Below, in pieces: positions 31,513-39,675 of a stretch of 64,000 nucleotides of DNA. Both the position numbers and the translations under genes were made by a program. The stretch spans positions 620,001 through 684,000 of the forward strand of contig NZ_JAPDRA010000001.1 in the NCBI RefSeq assembly GCF_026013525.1, read 5' to 3'. This stretch comes from Sphingomonas canadensis (GTDB lineage: Bacteria; Pseudomonadota; Alphaproteobacteria; Sphingomonadales; Sphingomonadaceae). How positions within the stretch are numbered: position 1 is the first letter of the stretch; each line of letters begins with the position of its first letter. The notes beneath the pieces were generated by a model. The model made no database searches. It was given only the letters and a program-made list of their open reading frames with translations, and was not told the origin of the DNA.

Positions 31513-32126
31513 GCCTGTGCGTCGCGCTCGCGCCGGTCGCGGCGGTGTCCGTCGCAGCCGATCCCGTCGACCAGTGGCGCGGCTTCATCGCCGAGGCGTC
31601 GCTCCACTTCGGCGTTCCGTCCGAGTGGATCGTGCGCGTGATGCGCGCCGAAAGCGGCGGCCGGACGATGCGCGGCGGCCGCCCGATCCGCTCGGCCAAG
31701 GGTGCGATCGGGCTGATGCAGCTGATGCCGGGCACCTGGGCCGAGATGCGCGCGCGGCTCGGGCTCGGCGCCGATCCCGACGATCCGCGCGACAATATCC
31801 TCGCCGGCACCGCCTATCTGAGGCTGATGTACGACCGGTTCGGCTATCCCGGGCTGTTCGCCGCCTACAACGCGGGACCCGGCCGCTACGCCGCCTATCT
31901 GCGTGGGCAGGCGCGACTTCCGCCGGAAACGATCGCCTATCTGGCGCAGGTCACCGGGCGCGCCCCGGAAGCGCTGGCGCCCGCGAGGCCAGCGCCCAAG
32001 GAAGCTGAATCGCGCGCGATCGATCCGCTGTTCGCGGTACGCGCAAGCGTCACGATCGCCGCCGAACCGGCTGCCGAAGCGCCTCCCCACCCGCCCATGT
32101 TTGCGATCCGCCGCGATGTCCCCTGA
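31500..32126 (+). CDS. Lytic transglycosylase (SLT domain) of the transfer system
   Basis: This 208-aa protein has a signal-like N-terminus and an SLT domain. The catalytic Glu is in VMRAESGGR, followed by GAIGLMQLMPGTW and AAYNAGPGRYAAY. It would open peptidoglycan for the transfer channel, as VirB1-type proteins do. The C-terminal 50 residues are Pro/Ala-rich. The ATG at 31500 overlaps the traF stop and avoids an unlikely extension. About 270 bp of GC-rich DNA without a gene follow. Confidence 0.9.
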   Translation: MGALSLCVALAPVAAVSVAADPVDQWRGFIAEASLHFGVPSEWIVRVMRAESGGRTMRGGRPIRSAKGAIGLMQLMPGTWAEMRARLGLGADPDDPRDNILAGTAYLRLMYDRFGYPGLFAAYNAGPGRYAAYLRGQARLPPETIAYLAQVTGRAPEALAPARPAPKEAESRAIDPLFAVRASVTIAAEPAAEAPPHPPMFAIRRDVP

Positions 32127-32394
32127 GCCGCAGGGGTGGGAGGGGGCTCGTCTCGTTCGTCCAAGCATGACGGGCGGCGGAACGGCTCTCAAGGCCCGCG
32201 GGTGCCCCCCAATTTTGCTGCGAAATGGAGCGCGCTTCGCGCGCGCGTCGTTCGTTTCCGCGCAACAAAATCGGCTCCCCCCGCGTCCGCTTCGCGGCGC
32301 CTCCGCTATCGCTCCGGCGGCCCTGACAGCCGCTCCGCCGCCCGTCTCTCCAACGTCGTTCTCGATCAGGAGGACGGTGTTGAGGAGCATGGTC

Positions 32395-32754
32395 ATGTCC
32401 ATTCAAAATATCGGAGCGGCATCGGAGCGCGTGATGGCGGCGCTGGTTTCAGGGCTCGAGATCGAGTTCGGACGCGAGGTCGGCGAAGCGCTGGCGCGGC
32501 GCTTTCTCGATGCCGAAGAGGCCGATTTCCACTGGGATGCGCGGGTCTCAGAGCGCTGGCTCGGGTCCTATGATCGCGGCGATTGCGAAGAGGAAATCGA
32601 GCTCGATCGGGTGGCGATTTTCGGGCGGTTCGACGGCGAATGGTTCGTCGCGGTGTGCATCGTCGATGGCGACGGATGCCCGCATGGGTTGATGGGCCTG
32701 CGCACATTCCGCAGCGAGCGCGCGGCACGGCGCGCCTATGCCGATGCGCGTTGA
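32395..32754 (+). CDS. Small conserved-type ICE protein, unknown function
   Basis: This 119-aa acidic protein is not one I recognise. It has an N-terminal helix (ERVMAALVSGLEIEFGREVG), a central VAIFGRFDGEWFVAVCIVDG strand pair and a C-terminal RTFRSERAARRAYADAR helix. It looks soluble and well folded, with normal codon use. It lies between the lytic transglycosylase and the relaxase. I chose ATG 32395, 7 bp after GAGGAG; ATG 32389 is in frame but too near that site. Confidence 0.65.
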   Translation: MSIQNIGAASERVMAALVSGLEIEFGREVGEALARRFLDAEEADFHWDARVSERWLGSYDRGDCEEEIELDRVAIFGRFDGEWFVAVCIVDGDGCPHGLMGLRTFRSERAARRAYADAR

Positions 32755-33027
32755 GCAACGGGTTTCAAGCCGGGGTGCGGCGTCCAATGGGCGCCGTGCC
32801 TCGGCTCTCTTTTTGATCCGGCAAGGGAGCGAGGGGGAGGGAGCGAAGGAAGAAGAGCGAATGCAAGATAAAGGCAGTGTCTCGCGACACATGCCAAGTG
32901 ATTGTCTGCACATCCTTTTTTCACGAGACAGCGCACAGGGCGCGCGAGACGGCGCGGGCAGGAATGGCGGATTTCCGCGGGTTTCCGCGTGCAATCGCGA
33001 GACTCCCCTCGGCGCGGAGTGCCGCCG
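32755..33027. other. Candidate oriT region upstream of the relaxase
   Basis: These 273 bp hold no gene. They contain GTGTC-TCGC-GACAC, a perfect hairpin at 32877-32890, a purine-rich tract at about 32821-32870 and an AT-richer patch (TGCACATCCTTTTTTCACGA) near 32908-32927, unlike the surrounding GC-rich DNA. The origin of transfer of many MOB systems lies directly upstream of the relaxase gene. The nic site cannot be fixed by eye. Confidence 0.4.
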
Positions 33028-34998
33028 ATGAGCGACGACGACTTCGAACCCAAGCTCGGGCGGATCGGCAAGGCCAAGGCCGGGAAGTCGCGGCGCTACC
33101 TCGGGCTGGTGGTCGCCGCCGCGGCACGCGCCGGCAAGGTATTGGGCAAGCCCGGCCGCCGGTTCGACGGCAGCCGGATCGGTCGGGGCGCCGCGGTCGG
33201 GCGGCTGCTTTCGAGCCGCGACCGCTATGCCGCCTTCCGCAGCCGCCGCGCGGTGGTGAAGACCAGGCTGGTGCGGCTCGGCGGCAAGGGGATCGCCGGC
33301 GCCCGCGCGCACCTGCGCTACCTCCAGCGCGACAGCGTCACCCGCGAGGGCAAGCCCGGCCGGCTCTACTCGGCCGGCGAGGACCATGCCGACGGCAAAG
33401 CGTTCCTCGACCGCTCGGCCGGCGACCGCCATCAGTTCCGCTTCATCGTCTCGGCCGAGGACGGCGCCGAATATGAGGACCTCAAGCCGCTGACGCGCCG
33501 GCTGATGGCGCAGATGGAAACCGACTTGGGCACCAGGCTCGACTGGGTCGCGGTCGACCATTTCGACACCGGCCATCCGCACACGCACATCCTGCTGCGC
33601 GGCGTCGACGAGCACGGCGCCAATCTGGTGATCGCCCGCGAATATATCGCGCATGGGCTTCGCGCCCGCGCCGCCGAACTCGTGACCCTAGACCTGGGCC
33701 CGCGCACCACGCGCGAAATCGAGGCGCGGCTACGCCGGGAAATCGGCGCCGAGCGGCTGACCGGAATCGACCGCAAGCTTCTCCGCGCGATGGACGCCGA
33801 GCGGGTCGTGACGAGCGCCGACCGCGATCCCTTCCAGCAGTCGCTCCGCGCCGGCCGGCTCAAGACGCTTGGGAACATGGGCTTGGCCGAGGAGCTGGGC
33901 GGGGGCCGCTGGCGCCTCGCCGGGGATCTCGAAGCGACGCTGCGCGCCATGGCCGAGCGCGGCGACATCATCCGCACGATGCAGCGCGAGCTGACCGCGC
34001 GACGGCTCGCGCGCGAAGGCGCCGACCGTGCGATCTTCGGCGGCGACCCGGACCAGGCGCCGGTCGTCGGGCGAGTGGTCGCGCGCGGCCTCGCCGACGA
34101 GCTCCGCGACAAGCACTATCTGCTCGTCGACGGCGTCGACGGCCGCGCCCATTATGTCGACATCGGGCTTGGCTCGGCGACCGCGCCGCTGCCCGAGGGC
34201 GCGATCGTCCGCGTGTCGGCGCGCGAGGCGTCGGTCCGCGACGCCGATTGCACTGTCGCCGAAGTCGCCGCGGCCAACGGCGGCCACTACTCGGTCGAGT
34301 TCCATCTGCGCTACGACGCCCGGGCCAGCGAAGCCTTCGCCGAAACCCATGTCCGCCGGCTCGAGGCGATGCGCCGCGCGGGCGCTGGCGTCGAGCGCGA
34401 GCCCGACGGCCGCTGGCGAATCGCCGCCGACCATATCGACCGTGCCGCCGCCTATGAAGCGCGGCAGCTCCGCGAGCGTCCGGTCGAGATCGAGCTGCTA
34501 TCGCCGGTGCCGATCGAGCAGCTCGCCCGCGCGGATGCAGCGACATGGCTCGATCGCGAGCTCGCCGCCGATCGGCCGGCGCCGCTGCGCGATGCCGGGT
34601 TCGGACGCGAGGTCCGCGCCGCGCTCGACGTCCGCCGCCAATGGCTCGTCGAACAAGGGCTTGCCGAGGACCGGGACGGGCAGCTGCGCGTGCGCGCCAA
34701 CTTGCTCGCCGCGCTTCAGCGCCGCGAGCTGCTGCGCGTCGCCGGCGAGCTGTCGGACGAGCTTGGTCTGCCGTTCGCCGAGGTGCGTTCCGGCGACCGC
34801 ATCGAGGGGCGCCTCGCGCGCCGGCTCGATCTCACCAGCGGACGGTTCGCGCTGATCGAAAAGTCGAAGGAGTTCACGCTCGTGCCCTGGCGGCCGGCGC
34901 TCGAAAAGCAGATTGGCAAGGAGGTCGGCGGAATCATGCGCCATGACGGCGTCAATTGGCGGGTCGGGCGCGGGCGCGCGGGGCCGGAGGTTTCGTAA
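33028..34998 (+). CDS. Relaxase (VirD2-like, DUF3363 C-terminus)
   Basis: This 656-aa protein should nick oriT and lead the DNA strand into the recipient. The N-terminal relaxase domain carries the histidine triad in DHFDTGHPHTHILLRGVD at about residue 175-195; an upstream Tyr such as that in HLRYLQRDS is a candidate nucleophile. The large C-terminal part is of the DUF3363 type common in alphaproteobacterial ICE relaxases. The ATG at 33028 follows GGAG, and the frame upstream has no signature. A backbone gene; the defence cargo begins right after it. Confidence 0.92.
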   Translation: MSDDDFEPKLGRIGKAKAGKSRRYLGLVVAAAARAGKVLGKPGRRFDGSRIGRGAAVGRLLSSRDRYAAFRSRRAVVKTRLVRLGGKGIAGARAHLRYLQRDSVTREGKPGRLYSAGEDHADGKAFLDRSAGDRHQFRFIVSAEDGAEYEDLKPLTRRLMAQMETDLGTRLDWVAVDHFDTGHPHTHILLRGVDEHGANLVIAREYIAHGLRARAAELVTLDLGPRTTREIEARLRREIGAERLTGIDRKLLRAMDAERVVTSADRDPFQQSLRAGRLKTLGNMGLAEELGGGRWRLAGDLEATLRAMAERGDIIRTMQRELTARRLAREGADRAIFGGDPDQAPVVGRVVARGLADELRDKHYLLVDGVDGRAHYVDIGLGSATAPLPEGAIVRVSAREASVRDADCTVAEVAAANGGHYSVEFHLRYDARASEAFAETHVRRLEAMRRAGAGVEREPDGRWRIAADHIDRAAAYEARQLRERPVEIELLSPVPIEQLARADAATWLDRELAADRPAPLRDAGFGREVRAALDVRRQWLVEQGLAEDRDGQLRVRANLLAALQRRELLRVAGELSDELGLPFAEVRSGDRIEGRLARRLDLTSGRFALIEKSKEFTLVPWRPALEKQIGKEVGGIMRHDGVNWRVGRGRAGPEVS

Positions 34999-35010
34999 GG
35001 TCGGCGGGCG

Positions 35011-35928
35011 TCAGACGCCCGCGTCGGCGCGCAGCTCGTCGAGGCGCTCGCGGCAGACCTGCTCGACGATGTCGCGCAGCCGCTTCACCGACGCGGCGAT
35101 CGCGTCGAGGTCCTCTGCCGACACCGTGTAGCTCGCCGAATAGCGCGCCTCGACATAGGCGCGCTTCAGCAGCTCGAACCGGCGCCGATCAACACGTGTC
35201 GTGCGCGGCCAGGCTTCGATCAGCCGCGGTTCCTTGTCCTCGGCCAGCGAGCGCAGGAATTTGATGTTGTGCGAGCGGGGGAAGTAGAGGGTCCGCACCA
35301 GCAGGAAGCAAGCGTACGCCGTCTCGGCCGCCTGGTGCAGATTGAACGCGGCTTTGTTCTGCCAGCTTCCAACCGCCCCTTTGGTGGCTGCGACCTCTGC
35401 CAGCTCAAGCCATTCGTCAACCGACGCTCGTTGCTCGTTGAAGTAGCCTTGCGCCATCTCATAAGCGTCTCTCGGTACCAGGGGCCGGGGCGCCGAGAGT
35501 GCATGGTTGGGCAGCTCGTAGAGCGCGATACCGTCGCGAGCGATGTCCACCCAAAAATACTCGCCGCGTTCAAGCGCCTTGTTCACCTCGTCGAGCGTAT
35601 GGACGATGATGTTGACCGGTCGCCCGACCGCCTCGTCGTGGAGGATCTTGTCCTCGGCAACGTACCAGTAGTCGGCGATATCGGTGAGGTCGCTGTGGCT
35701 GACGATGATCAGCAGGTCGTAGTCCGACTGGTAGCCATTCTCTGGCTCGTCGACCCAATCGTTCCGCGCATAGCTCCCGAACAGGATTATCTTGAGGATC
35801 TTCCCGTTCCGCTTCCACGGCTGCGTCGCGCCAGAGATCGCCTGCACGAACTCGCCCATCAGCGTCTGCTTGACGCGCTCCAGCTCCGCCTGCTGCGCCG
35901 TGGGCAGGTGATCGACGTCGTTACGCAT
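35011..35928 (-). CDS. Nucleotidyltransferase and HEPN domain fusion protein
   Basis: This 305-aa protein joins an N-terminal minimal nucleotidyltransferase (ILFGSYARNDWVD, then SDYDLLIIVSH, with the two active-site Asp) to a C-terminal HEPN domain (about residues 155-290, AAFNLHQAAETAYACFLLV). MNT and HEPN usually form a toxin-antitoxin pair in which the transferase AMPylates the HEPN RNase; fused forms occur in defence islands. Here an R-S-H in PRSHNIKF could be a reduced HEPN active site. It ends 12 bp from the convergent relaxase. It is the first gene of the defence cargo. Confidence 0.82.
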   Translation of the reverse strand: MRNDVDHLPTAQQAELERVKQTLMGEFVQAISGATQPWKRNGKILKIILFGSYARNDWVDEPENGYQSDYDLLIIVSHSDLTDIADYWYVAEDKILHDEAVGRPVNIIVHTLDEVNKALERGEYFWVDIARDGIALYELPNHALSAPRPLVPRDAYEMAQGYFNEQRASVDEWLELAEVAATKGAVGSWQNKAAFNLHQAAETAYACFLLVRTLYFPRSHNIKFLRSLAEDKEPRLIEAWPRTTRVDRRRFELLKRAYVEARYSASYTVSAEDLDAIAASVKRLRDIVEQVCRERLDELRADAGV

Positions 35929-36122
35929 GGTGCGGGCCGTGGGCGAAAAACGCGAGCATCCCCGATGCTACCCCGCGCGGGACTCTTGCTCAACCACGAC
36001 CGCTTGCGCCGCTTACAGCCTCTTTGAGGGTCAATTGCCAAATTAGAAAGCGGCCGATCGCTCGCAACTGCACAGAACGTCCGTTATAGGCTAAGCCACT
36101 GTTGGCCTTGAAGATACAAAAA

Positions 36123-36581
36123 ATGGATCGATTGTCCGCCGCCGCGCGAAGCGCTCTTATGTCAAGGATCGGGCAGGCCAACACCTCGCCGGAGAGGCGG
36201 GTCCGACGTATTCTCCATCGAAACGGCTTGCGGTTCCGGCTTCACCGCCGGGATTTGCCGGGAACGCCGGACATCGTTCTGCCTTCCAGGCTCACGGCAA
36301 TATTTGTGCACGGCTGTTTTTGGCACCAACATAAAGGATGCCGCAGAGCGTCACTCCCCTCGACCAATCCTGAAAAATGGCGCGACAAATTTGAACGCAA
36401 CGTTGCTCGGGACGCAGCCGCCTACGCGGCGCTCGGCGAGCTGGGGTGGCAGGTAATTGTCGTCTGGGAATGCGAACTCAAGAACGAAGCCGCACTCGAA
36501 CGGAGCTTGCGCGATCGGTTCACCTTGCCCGATAATGCGAAAAGGCTCGAATCGGGCGCGTCGACACTCGACATTCCGTGA
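36123..36581 (+). CDS. vsr: Very short patch repair endonuclease (Vsr)
   Basis: This 152-aa nuclease nicks at T:G mismatches that arise when 5-methylcytosine deaminates. Family motifs are present: MSRIGQANTSPERRVRRIL, LPGTPDIVLPSRLTAIFVHG with the catalytic Asp, CFWHQHKGC, and WECELKN. The ATG at 36123 fits the family; a TTG at 36102 is possible. It lies 24 bp before a cytosine-5 methyltransferase, the normal partner. Local GC is lower in the 190 bp upstream, which should carry the promoter. Confidence 0.93.
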   Translation: MDRLSAAARSALMSRIGQANTSPERRVRRILHRNGLRFRLHRRDLPGTPDIVLPSRLTAIFVHGCFWHQHKGCRRASLPSTNPEKWRDKFERNVARDAAAYAALGELGWQVIVVWECELKNEAALERSLRDRFTLPDNAKRLESGASTLDIP

Positions 36582-36605
36582 GCCGGACAGCTAATAGTCT
36601 GTTCC

Positions 36606-37760
36606 GTGGGGAATAGTGGCAGATCAGACCAGGCCGTCAACCAGGCATTGAATTGCGTCGATCTATTTGCTGGCGCTGGCGGATTCTCTTTGGCTGCACG
36701 ACGTGCGGAGCTCGAAGTGCGCTTGGCGGTCGAGAGCGATCGACATGCGGTCGATACCTACAAAGCCAATCTCTGCAAGGGCGTTAGGCGGCGGCCTGTA
36801 GTCTTGGCTGGCGACATTCGGCCGATGGATCCGGCGACGGCTCGTCGCAAGGCTTATGCGCCGGACGAGATGTGCGACCTTCTGCTCGGCGGGCCGCCGT
36901 GCCAAGGCTTTTCGACGCATCGTCTGAATGGCGCAGGGATCGCCGACGAGCGAAACGATCTGATTCACGTCTATTTCGCGTTCGTACGTGCCTTCGCGCC
37001 GTCGGTGTTCCTGATGGAAAACGTTCCGGGCATGTTGTGGGACCGTCATGCGGAGACGCTTGACCGTTTCTACATGGAAGGAGCATGCGCTGGATACGAC
37101 GTCCAGGAGCCGGTGGTTATCGATGCGCGCGACTTCGGGGTGCCTCAACGCCGCAAGCGGGTGTTCATTCTTGGGTTGAAGCGGGGCCTGAGCTTGGACG
37201 GCCTCGCTTGGCCGCCCAAACCCACTCACGGCAGCCCTACGGCTTGCGCGAAGGATGCCACGCTGGCGCCATGGCGGAATTGCGCGCATGTGTTCGCACC
37301 GCCAGCCGCTGGCGATACCAACGACCTGCATATGAAGCACGGCAAGGATCTGATCGACGCCTTTATGCGGACACCCCTCAACGGTGGCAGTCGGCGCGAT
37401 TCGGGACGACTGCTCGCCTGTCATGCCAAACATGACGGCCATAAGGATGTGTACGGGCGCATCGATCCGTCGCAGCCGGCGCCGACAATGACCACGGCGT
37501 GCATCAACCCGTCGAAGGGGCGATTCGTGCACCCCACGCTGCCGCACGGGATCACGGCGCGCCAAGCTGCCCGTATTCAGACGTTCCCCGAAGATTTTAC
37601 GTTCTCAGGCGGTCTGATGGCCGCCGGCGTTCAAATCGGCAATGCCGTTCCGATCGAGCTCGGCGAGCGTCTCATACGACATTTGATGCCGCTCCTTCGC
37701 AGTGCGCGTTTCGCGGAATCCGCAATCGAAGAGCGCGAACCTGAAGCGGTGTCCGCCTGA
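36606..37760 (+). CDS. DNA cytosine-5 methyltransferase (DrmMII-like)
   Basis: This 384-aa enzyme has the C5-methyltransferase motifs in order: DLFAGAGGFS (I), GGPPCQGFS with catalytic Cys (IV), ENVPGM (VI), QRRKRVFILG (VIII) and GNAVP (X). The target-recognition region lies at about residues 200-300. It is paired with vsr upstream and meets the DISARM drmB gene tail to tail with a 7-bp gap. In class 2 DISARM a C5 methyltransferase marks host DNA, so this is the likely self-marking enzyme here, although it is in its own transcript. The GTG at 36606 is the start; the target sequence is unknown. Confidence 0.92.
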   Translation: MGNSGRSDQAVNQALNCVDLFAGAGGFSLAARRAELEVRLAVESDRHAVDTYKANLCKGVRRRPVVLAGDIRPMDPATARRKAYAPDEMCDLLLGGPPCQGFSTHRLNGAGIADERNDLIHVYFAFVRAFAPSVFLMENVPGMLWDRHAETLDRFYMEGACAGYDVQEPVVIDARDFGVPQRRKRVFILGLKRGLSLDGLAWPPKPTHGSPTACAKDATLAPWRNCAHVFAPPAAGDTNDLHMKHGKDLIDAFMRTPLNGGSRRDSGRLLACHAKHDGHKDVYGRIDPSQPAPTMTTACINPSKGRFVHPTLPHGITARQAARIQTFPEDFTFSGGLMAAGVQIGNAVPIELGERLIRHLMPLLRSARFAESAIEEREPEAVSA

Positions 37761-37767
37761 GAGTCGA

Positions 37768-39675
37768 CTAGATCGCCATAGCTCCGAAATAACCCAGGTC
37801 CGGGCGTTCGGGGGTACCGATCGCGACGAGGCGGTCGAGCAGCAGGTTTCCTTCTTCGCAGCTCGTCTCCGGCAACAGCGCGCAGGCGTGGCAGGCGGCG
37901 CGGTTGAGGGCGTTGGTGCCCTGCCCCTCGCTTTCGATGCACAACGGATCGGACGAGCAGATCGCGGCATTGGCAAGAGCTGCGCGGATGGTCGCGTCCA
38001 AGCGTTTGGGCTCGCCTTGGCGGACGAGACCGCCCAGCGTCCCCTCGGAATCACCGCTGGCGGTATAGACGAGCAGACCCGCCATCAGGTGTGCGGGATC
38101 ATCGGACACGTAGAGACGCTCACGCAAACTCGAGGAATCATAACCGCATTCGAACGCCAATTGGCGAATGAACAGATGCGCGAAGCTGTGGATGAGGAGA
38201 TGGGTAGGCGAGATGATGCGCTCCGGACGGCCGCGGTCACGCGCAATCCGACCCAGTTGCGCCTGCAACCCCGTCACACGAGCCACGACTTCGGGCTTGG
38301 TGCTCCAAGCGGCGAGGCCAGTCTTCGAGAATTGCAGAAATATGCCTTCTCCCCGGACCGAAAAGCCCGGCAGCCAGCGCTTCGGGGACAGCGACAGAGA
38401 AGCCAGCGCGCCGTTCGCAGCGTCGGGGGGGACGAGCCGTGTGAAGCCCGTGAGCACGCGGGTTTCGCGAAGGCGTCGTACCAATACGACCGCGTCAAAC
38501 GCTTCGGCAAACCAGGACTCGTAGGCGTGCACGTCGCTGGCCTTGGTGTCGAAATCGTGACGCTCAAGCGCGGGCGGCCTAGGGCCGGTATAGGCTTTGT
38601 ACTCGTCAAAGCGATAACGCGTCTCATCGACCAGAGCGTCGGCGGCCGCCTCGGCCGCGACGGCTTCACCGGTCAGGCGTTCGAGCACGGCGCGCACGAA
38701 GCTGTCTTCATCCAGGCCGAGGTTGCGTGCCTTCACCTTGATGAGCGGCATGTTGGGCGCACCGTCCACCGTGGTCGACGTAATTTCCTCCCAGATGTCG
38801 GGACGATCGAGGACCTGCTGAATCTTCGCCGAATAAGGTGGAATCAGAATAGAGCTGGTAAGCTTGGCGAAATAGGAGTTCGACGCCCCGCGCTGGATCG
38901 TCTGGGGAACTTGCGAGGGGCAGGGTTGCGCGCCTTCGGGGCCGAGCCAAGGCCGCTCGCCGGGGCATGATCCGACATAGACGCCGCGCAGCGCGTCGCG
39001 CTGAAATGCGCCCGCCATCGACCGTGAGGCGCCGCAATTCGTGCATTTGACGACGACGCCCGCCAGGCCGGCGGCGGTGGTCGAATAGAGATAGAGCTTC
39101 GCGGTGTCGGGCGAGCAGGCGGCCTGCACGGCGGAATGCGCCCAATCCAGCCATGGAAAATCCATGATGTGCCCGACTTCGCAGGCGACGACGAAGCGCA
39201 CCGGCGACAAGCGCGGGCGCCGCCGCGCGGGCAGCTCGGAACAAGGCTTGGCGTCGCCGTCGGCGCGTCGGCCGCTGTTGCTGCAGCGTAGCGCATCGGA
39301 GCGCCATGGCGCGTTCCAAGGCACATGCTTCAGGATCCGGCAGCGCGGACAGAAATGCCAATTGGGGAAGCGCACGAACGGCATCGGCGCGCGGTCCTGA
39401 CGCGGCGCACCTCTGACAGAGAGTTCCGGCGCTTCGGTCGGACTCATGAAAAAGTCGATGGGTCGCCCAAGCTCAGCGGTCAGCCGGCGGGCCAGGCGTC
39501 CGTCGACAACTTGGTTGGATTTTAGGATCTCGGGACGGATGGAGGCGTCGACTTGTTCTAACGGCCAGGCGTCGAGCCCGGCGCACATCAAGGATTCGTC
39601 GAGAAAATCAATCACGGCGCCGACGCCGAACGGCACCACGCCCTGGGAACTTCGAAATTCGGGCCGGTCGGTCAT
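37768..39675 (-). CDS. drmB: DISARM protein DrmB (DUF1998)
   Basis: This 635-aa protein starts with the DrmB mark RSSQGVVPFGVGAVIDF and holds Cys-rich metal sites (FCPRCRILK, CTNCGAS, then the tail NRAACHACALLPETSCEEGN). The C-terminal DUF1998 region includes THLLIHSFAHLFIRQLAFEC and GLLVYTASGDSEGTLGGL. In DISARM, DrmB binds the helicase DrmA, and the complex acts on incoming phage DNA. The ATG at 39675 overlaps the drmA stop as ATGA. Long in-frame extension upstream inside drmA is shadow. Confidence 0.9.
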   Translation of the reverse strand: MTDRPEFRSSQGVVPFGVGAVIDFLDESLMCAGLDAWPLEQVDASIRPEILKSNQVVDGRLARRLTAELGRPIDFFMSPTEAPELSVRGAPRQDRAPMPFVRFPNWHFCPRCRILKHVPWNAPWRSDALRCSNSGRRADGDAKPCSELPARRRPRLSPVRFVVACEVGHIMDFPWLDWAHSAVQAACSPDTAKLYLYSTTAAGLAGVVVKCTNCGASRSMAGAFQRDALRGVYVGSCPGERPWLGPEGAQPCPSQVPQTIQRGASNSYFAKLTSSILIPPYSAKIQQVLDRPDIWEEITSTTVDGAPNMPLIKVKARNLGLDEDSFVRAVLERLTGEAVAAEAAADALVDETRYRFDEYKAYTGPRPPALERHDFDTKASDVHAYESWFAEAFDAVVLVRRLRETRVLTGFTRLVPPDAANGALASLSLSPKRWLPGFSVRGEGIFLQFSKTGLAAWSTKPEVVARVTGLQAQLGRIARDRGRPERIISPTHLLIHSFAHLFIRQLAFECGYDSSSLRERLYVSDDPAHLMAGLLVYTASGDSEGTLGGLVRQGEPKRLDATIRAALANAAICSSDPLCIESEGQGTNALNRAACHACALLPETSCEEGNLLLDRLVAIGTPERPDLGYFGAMAI

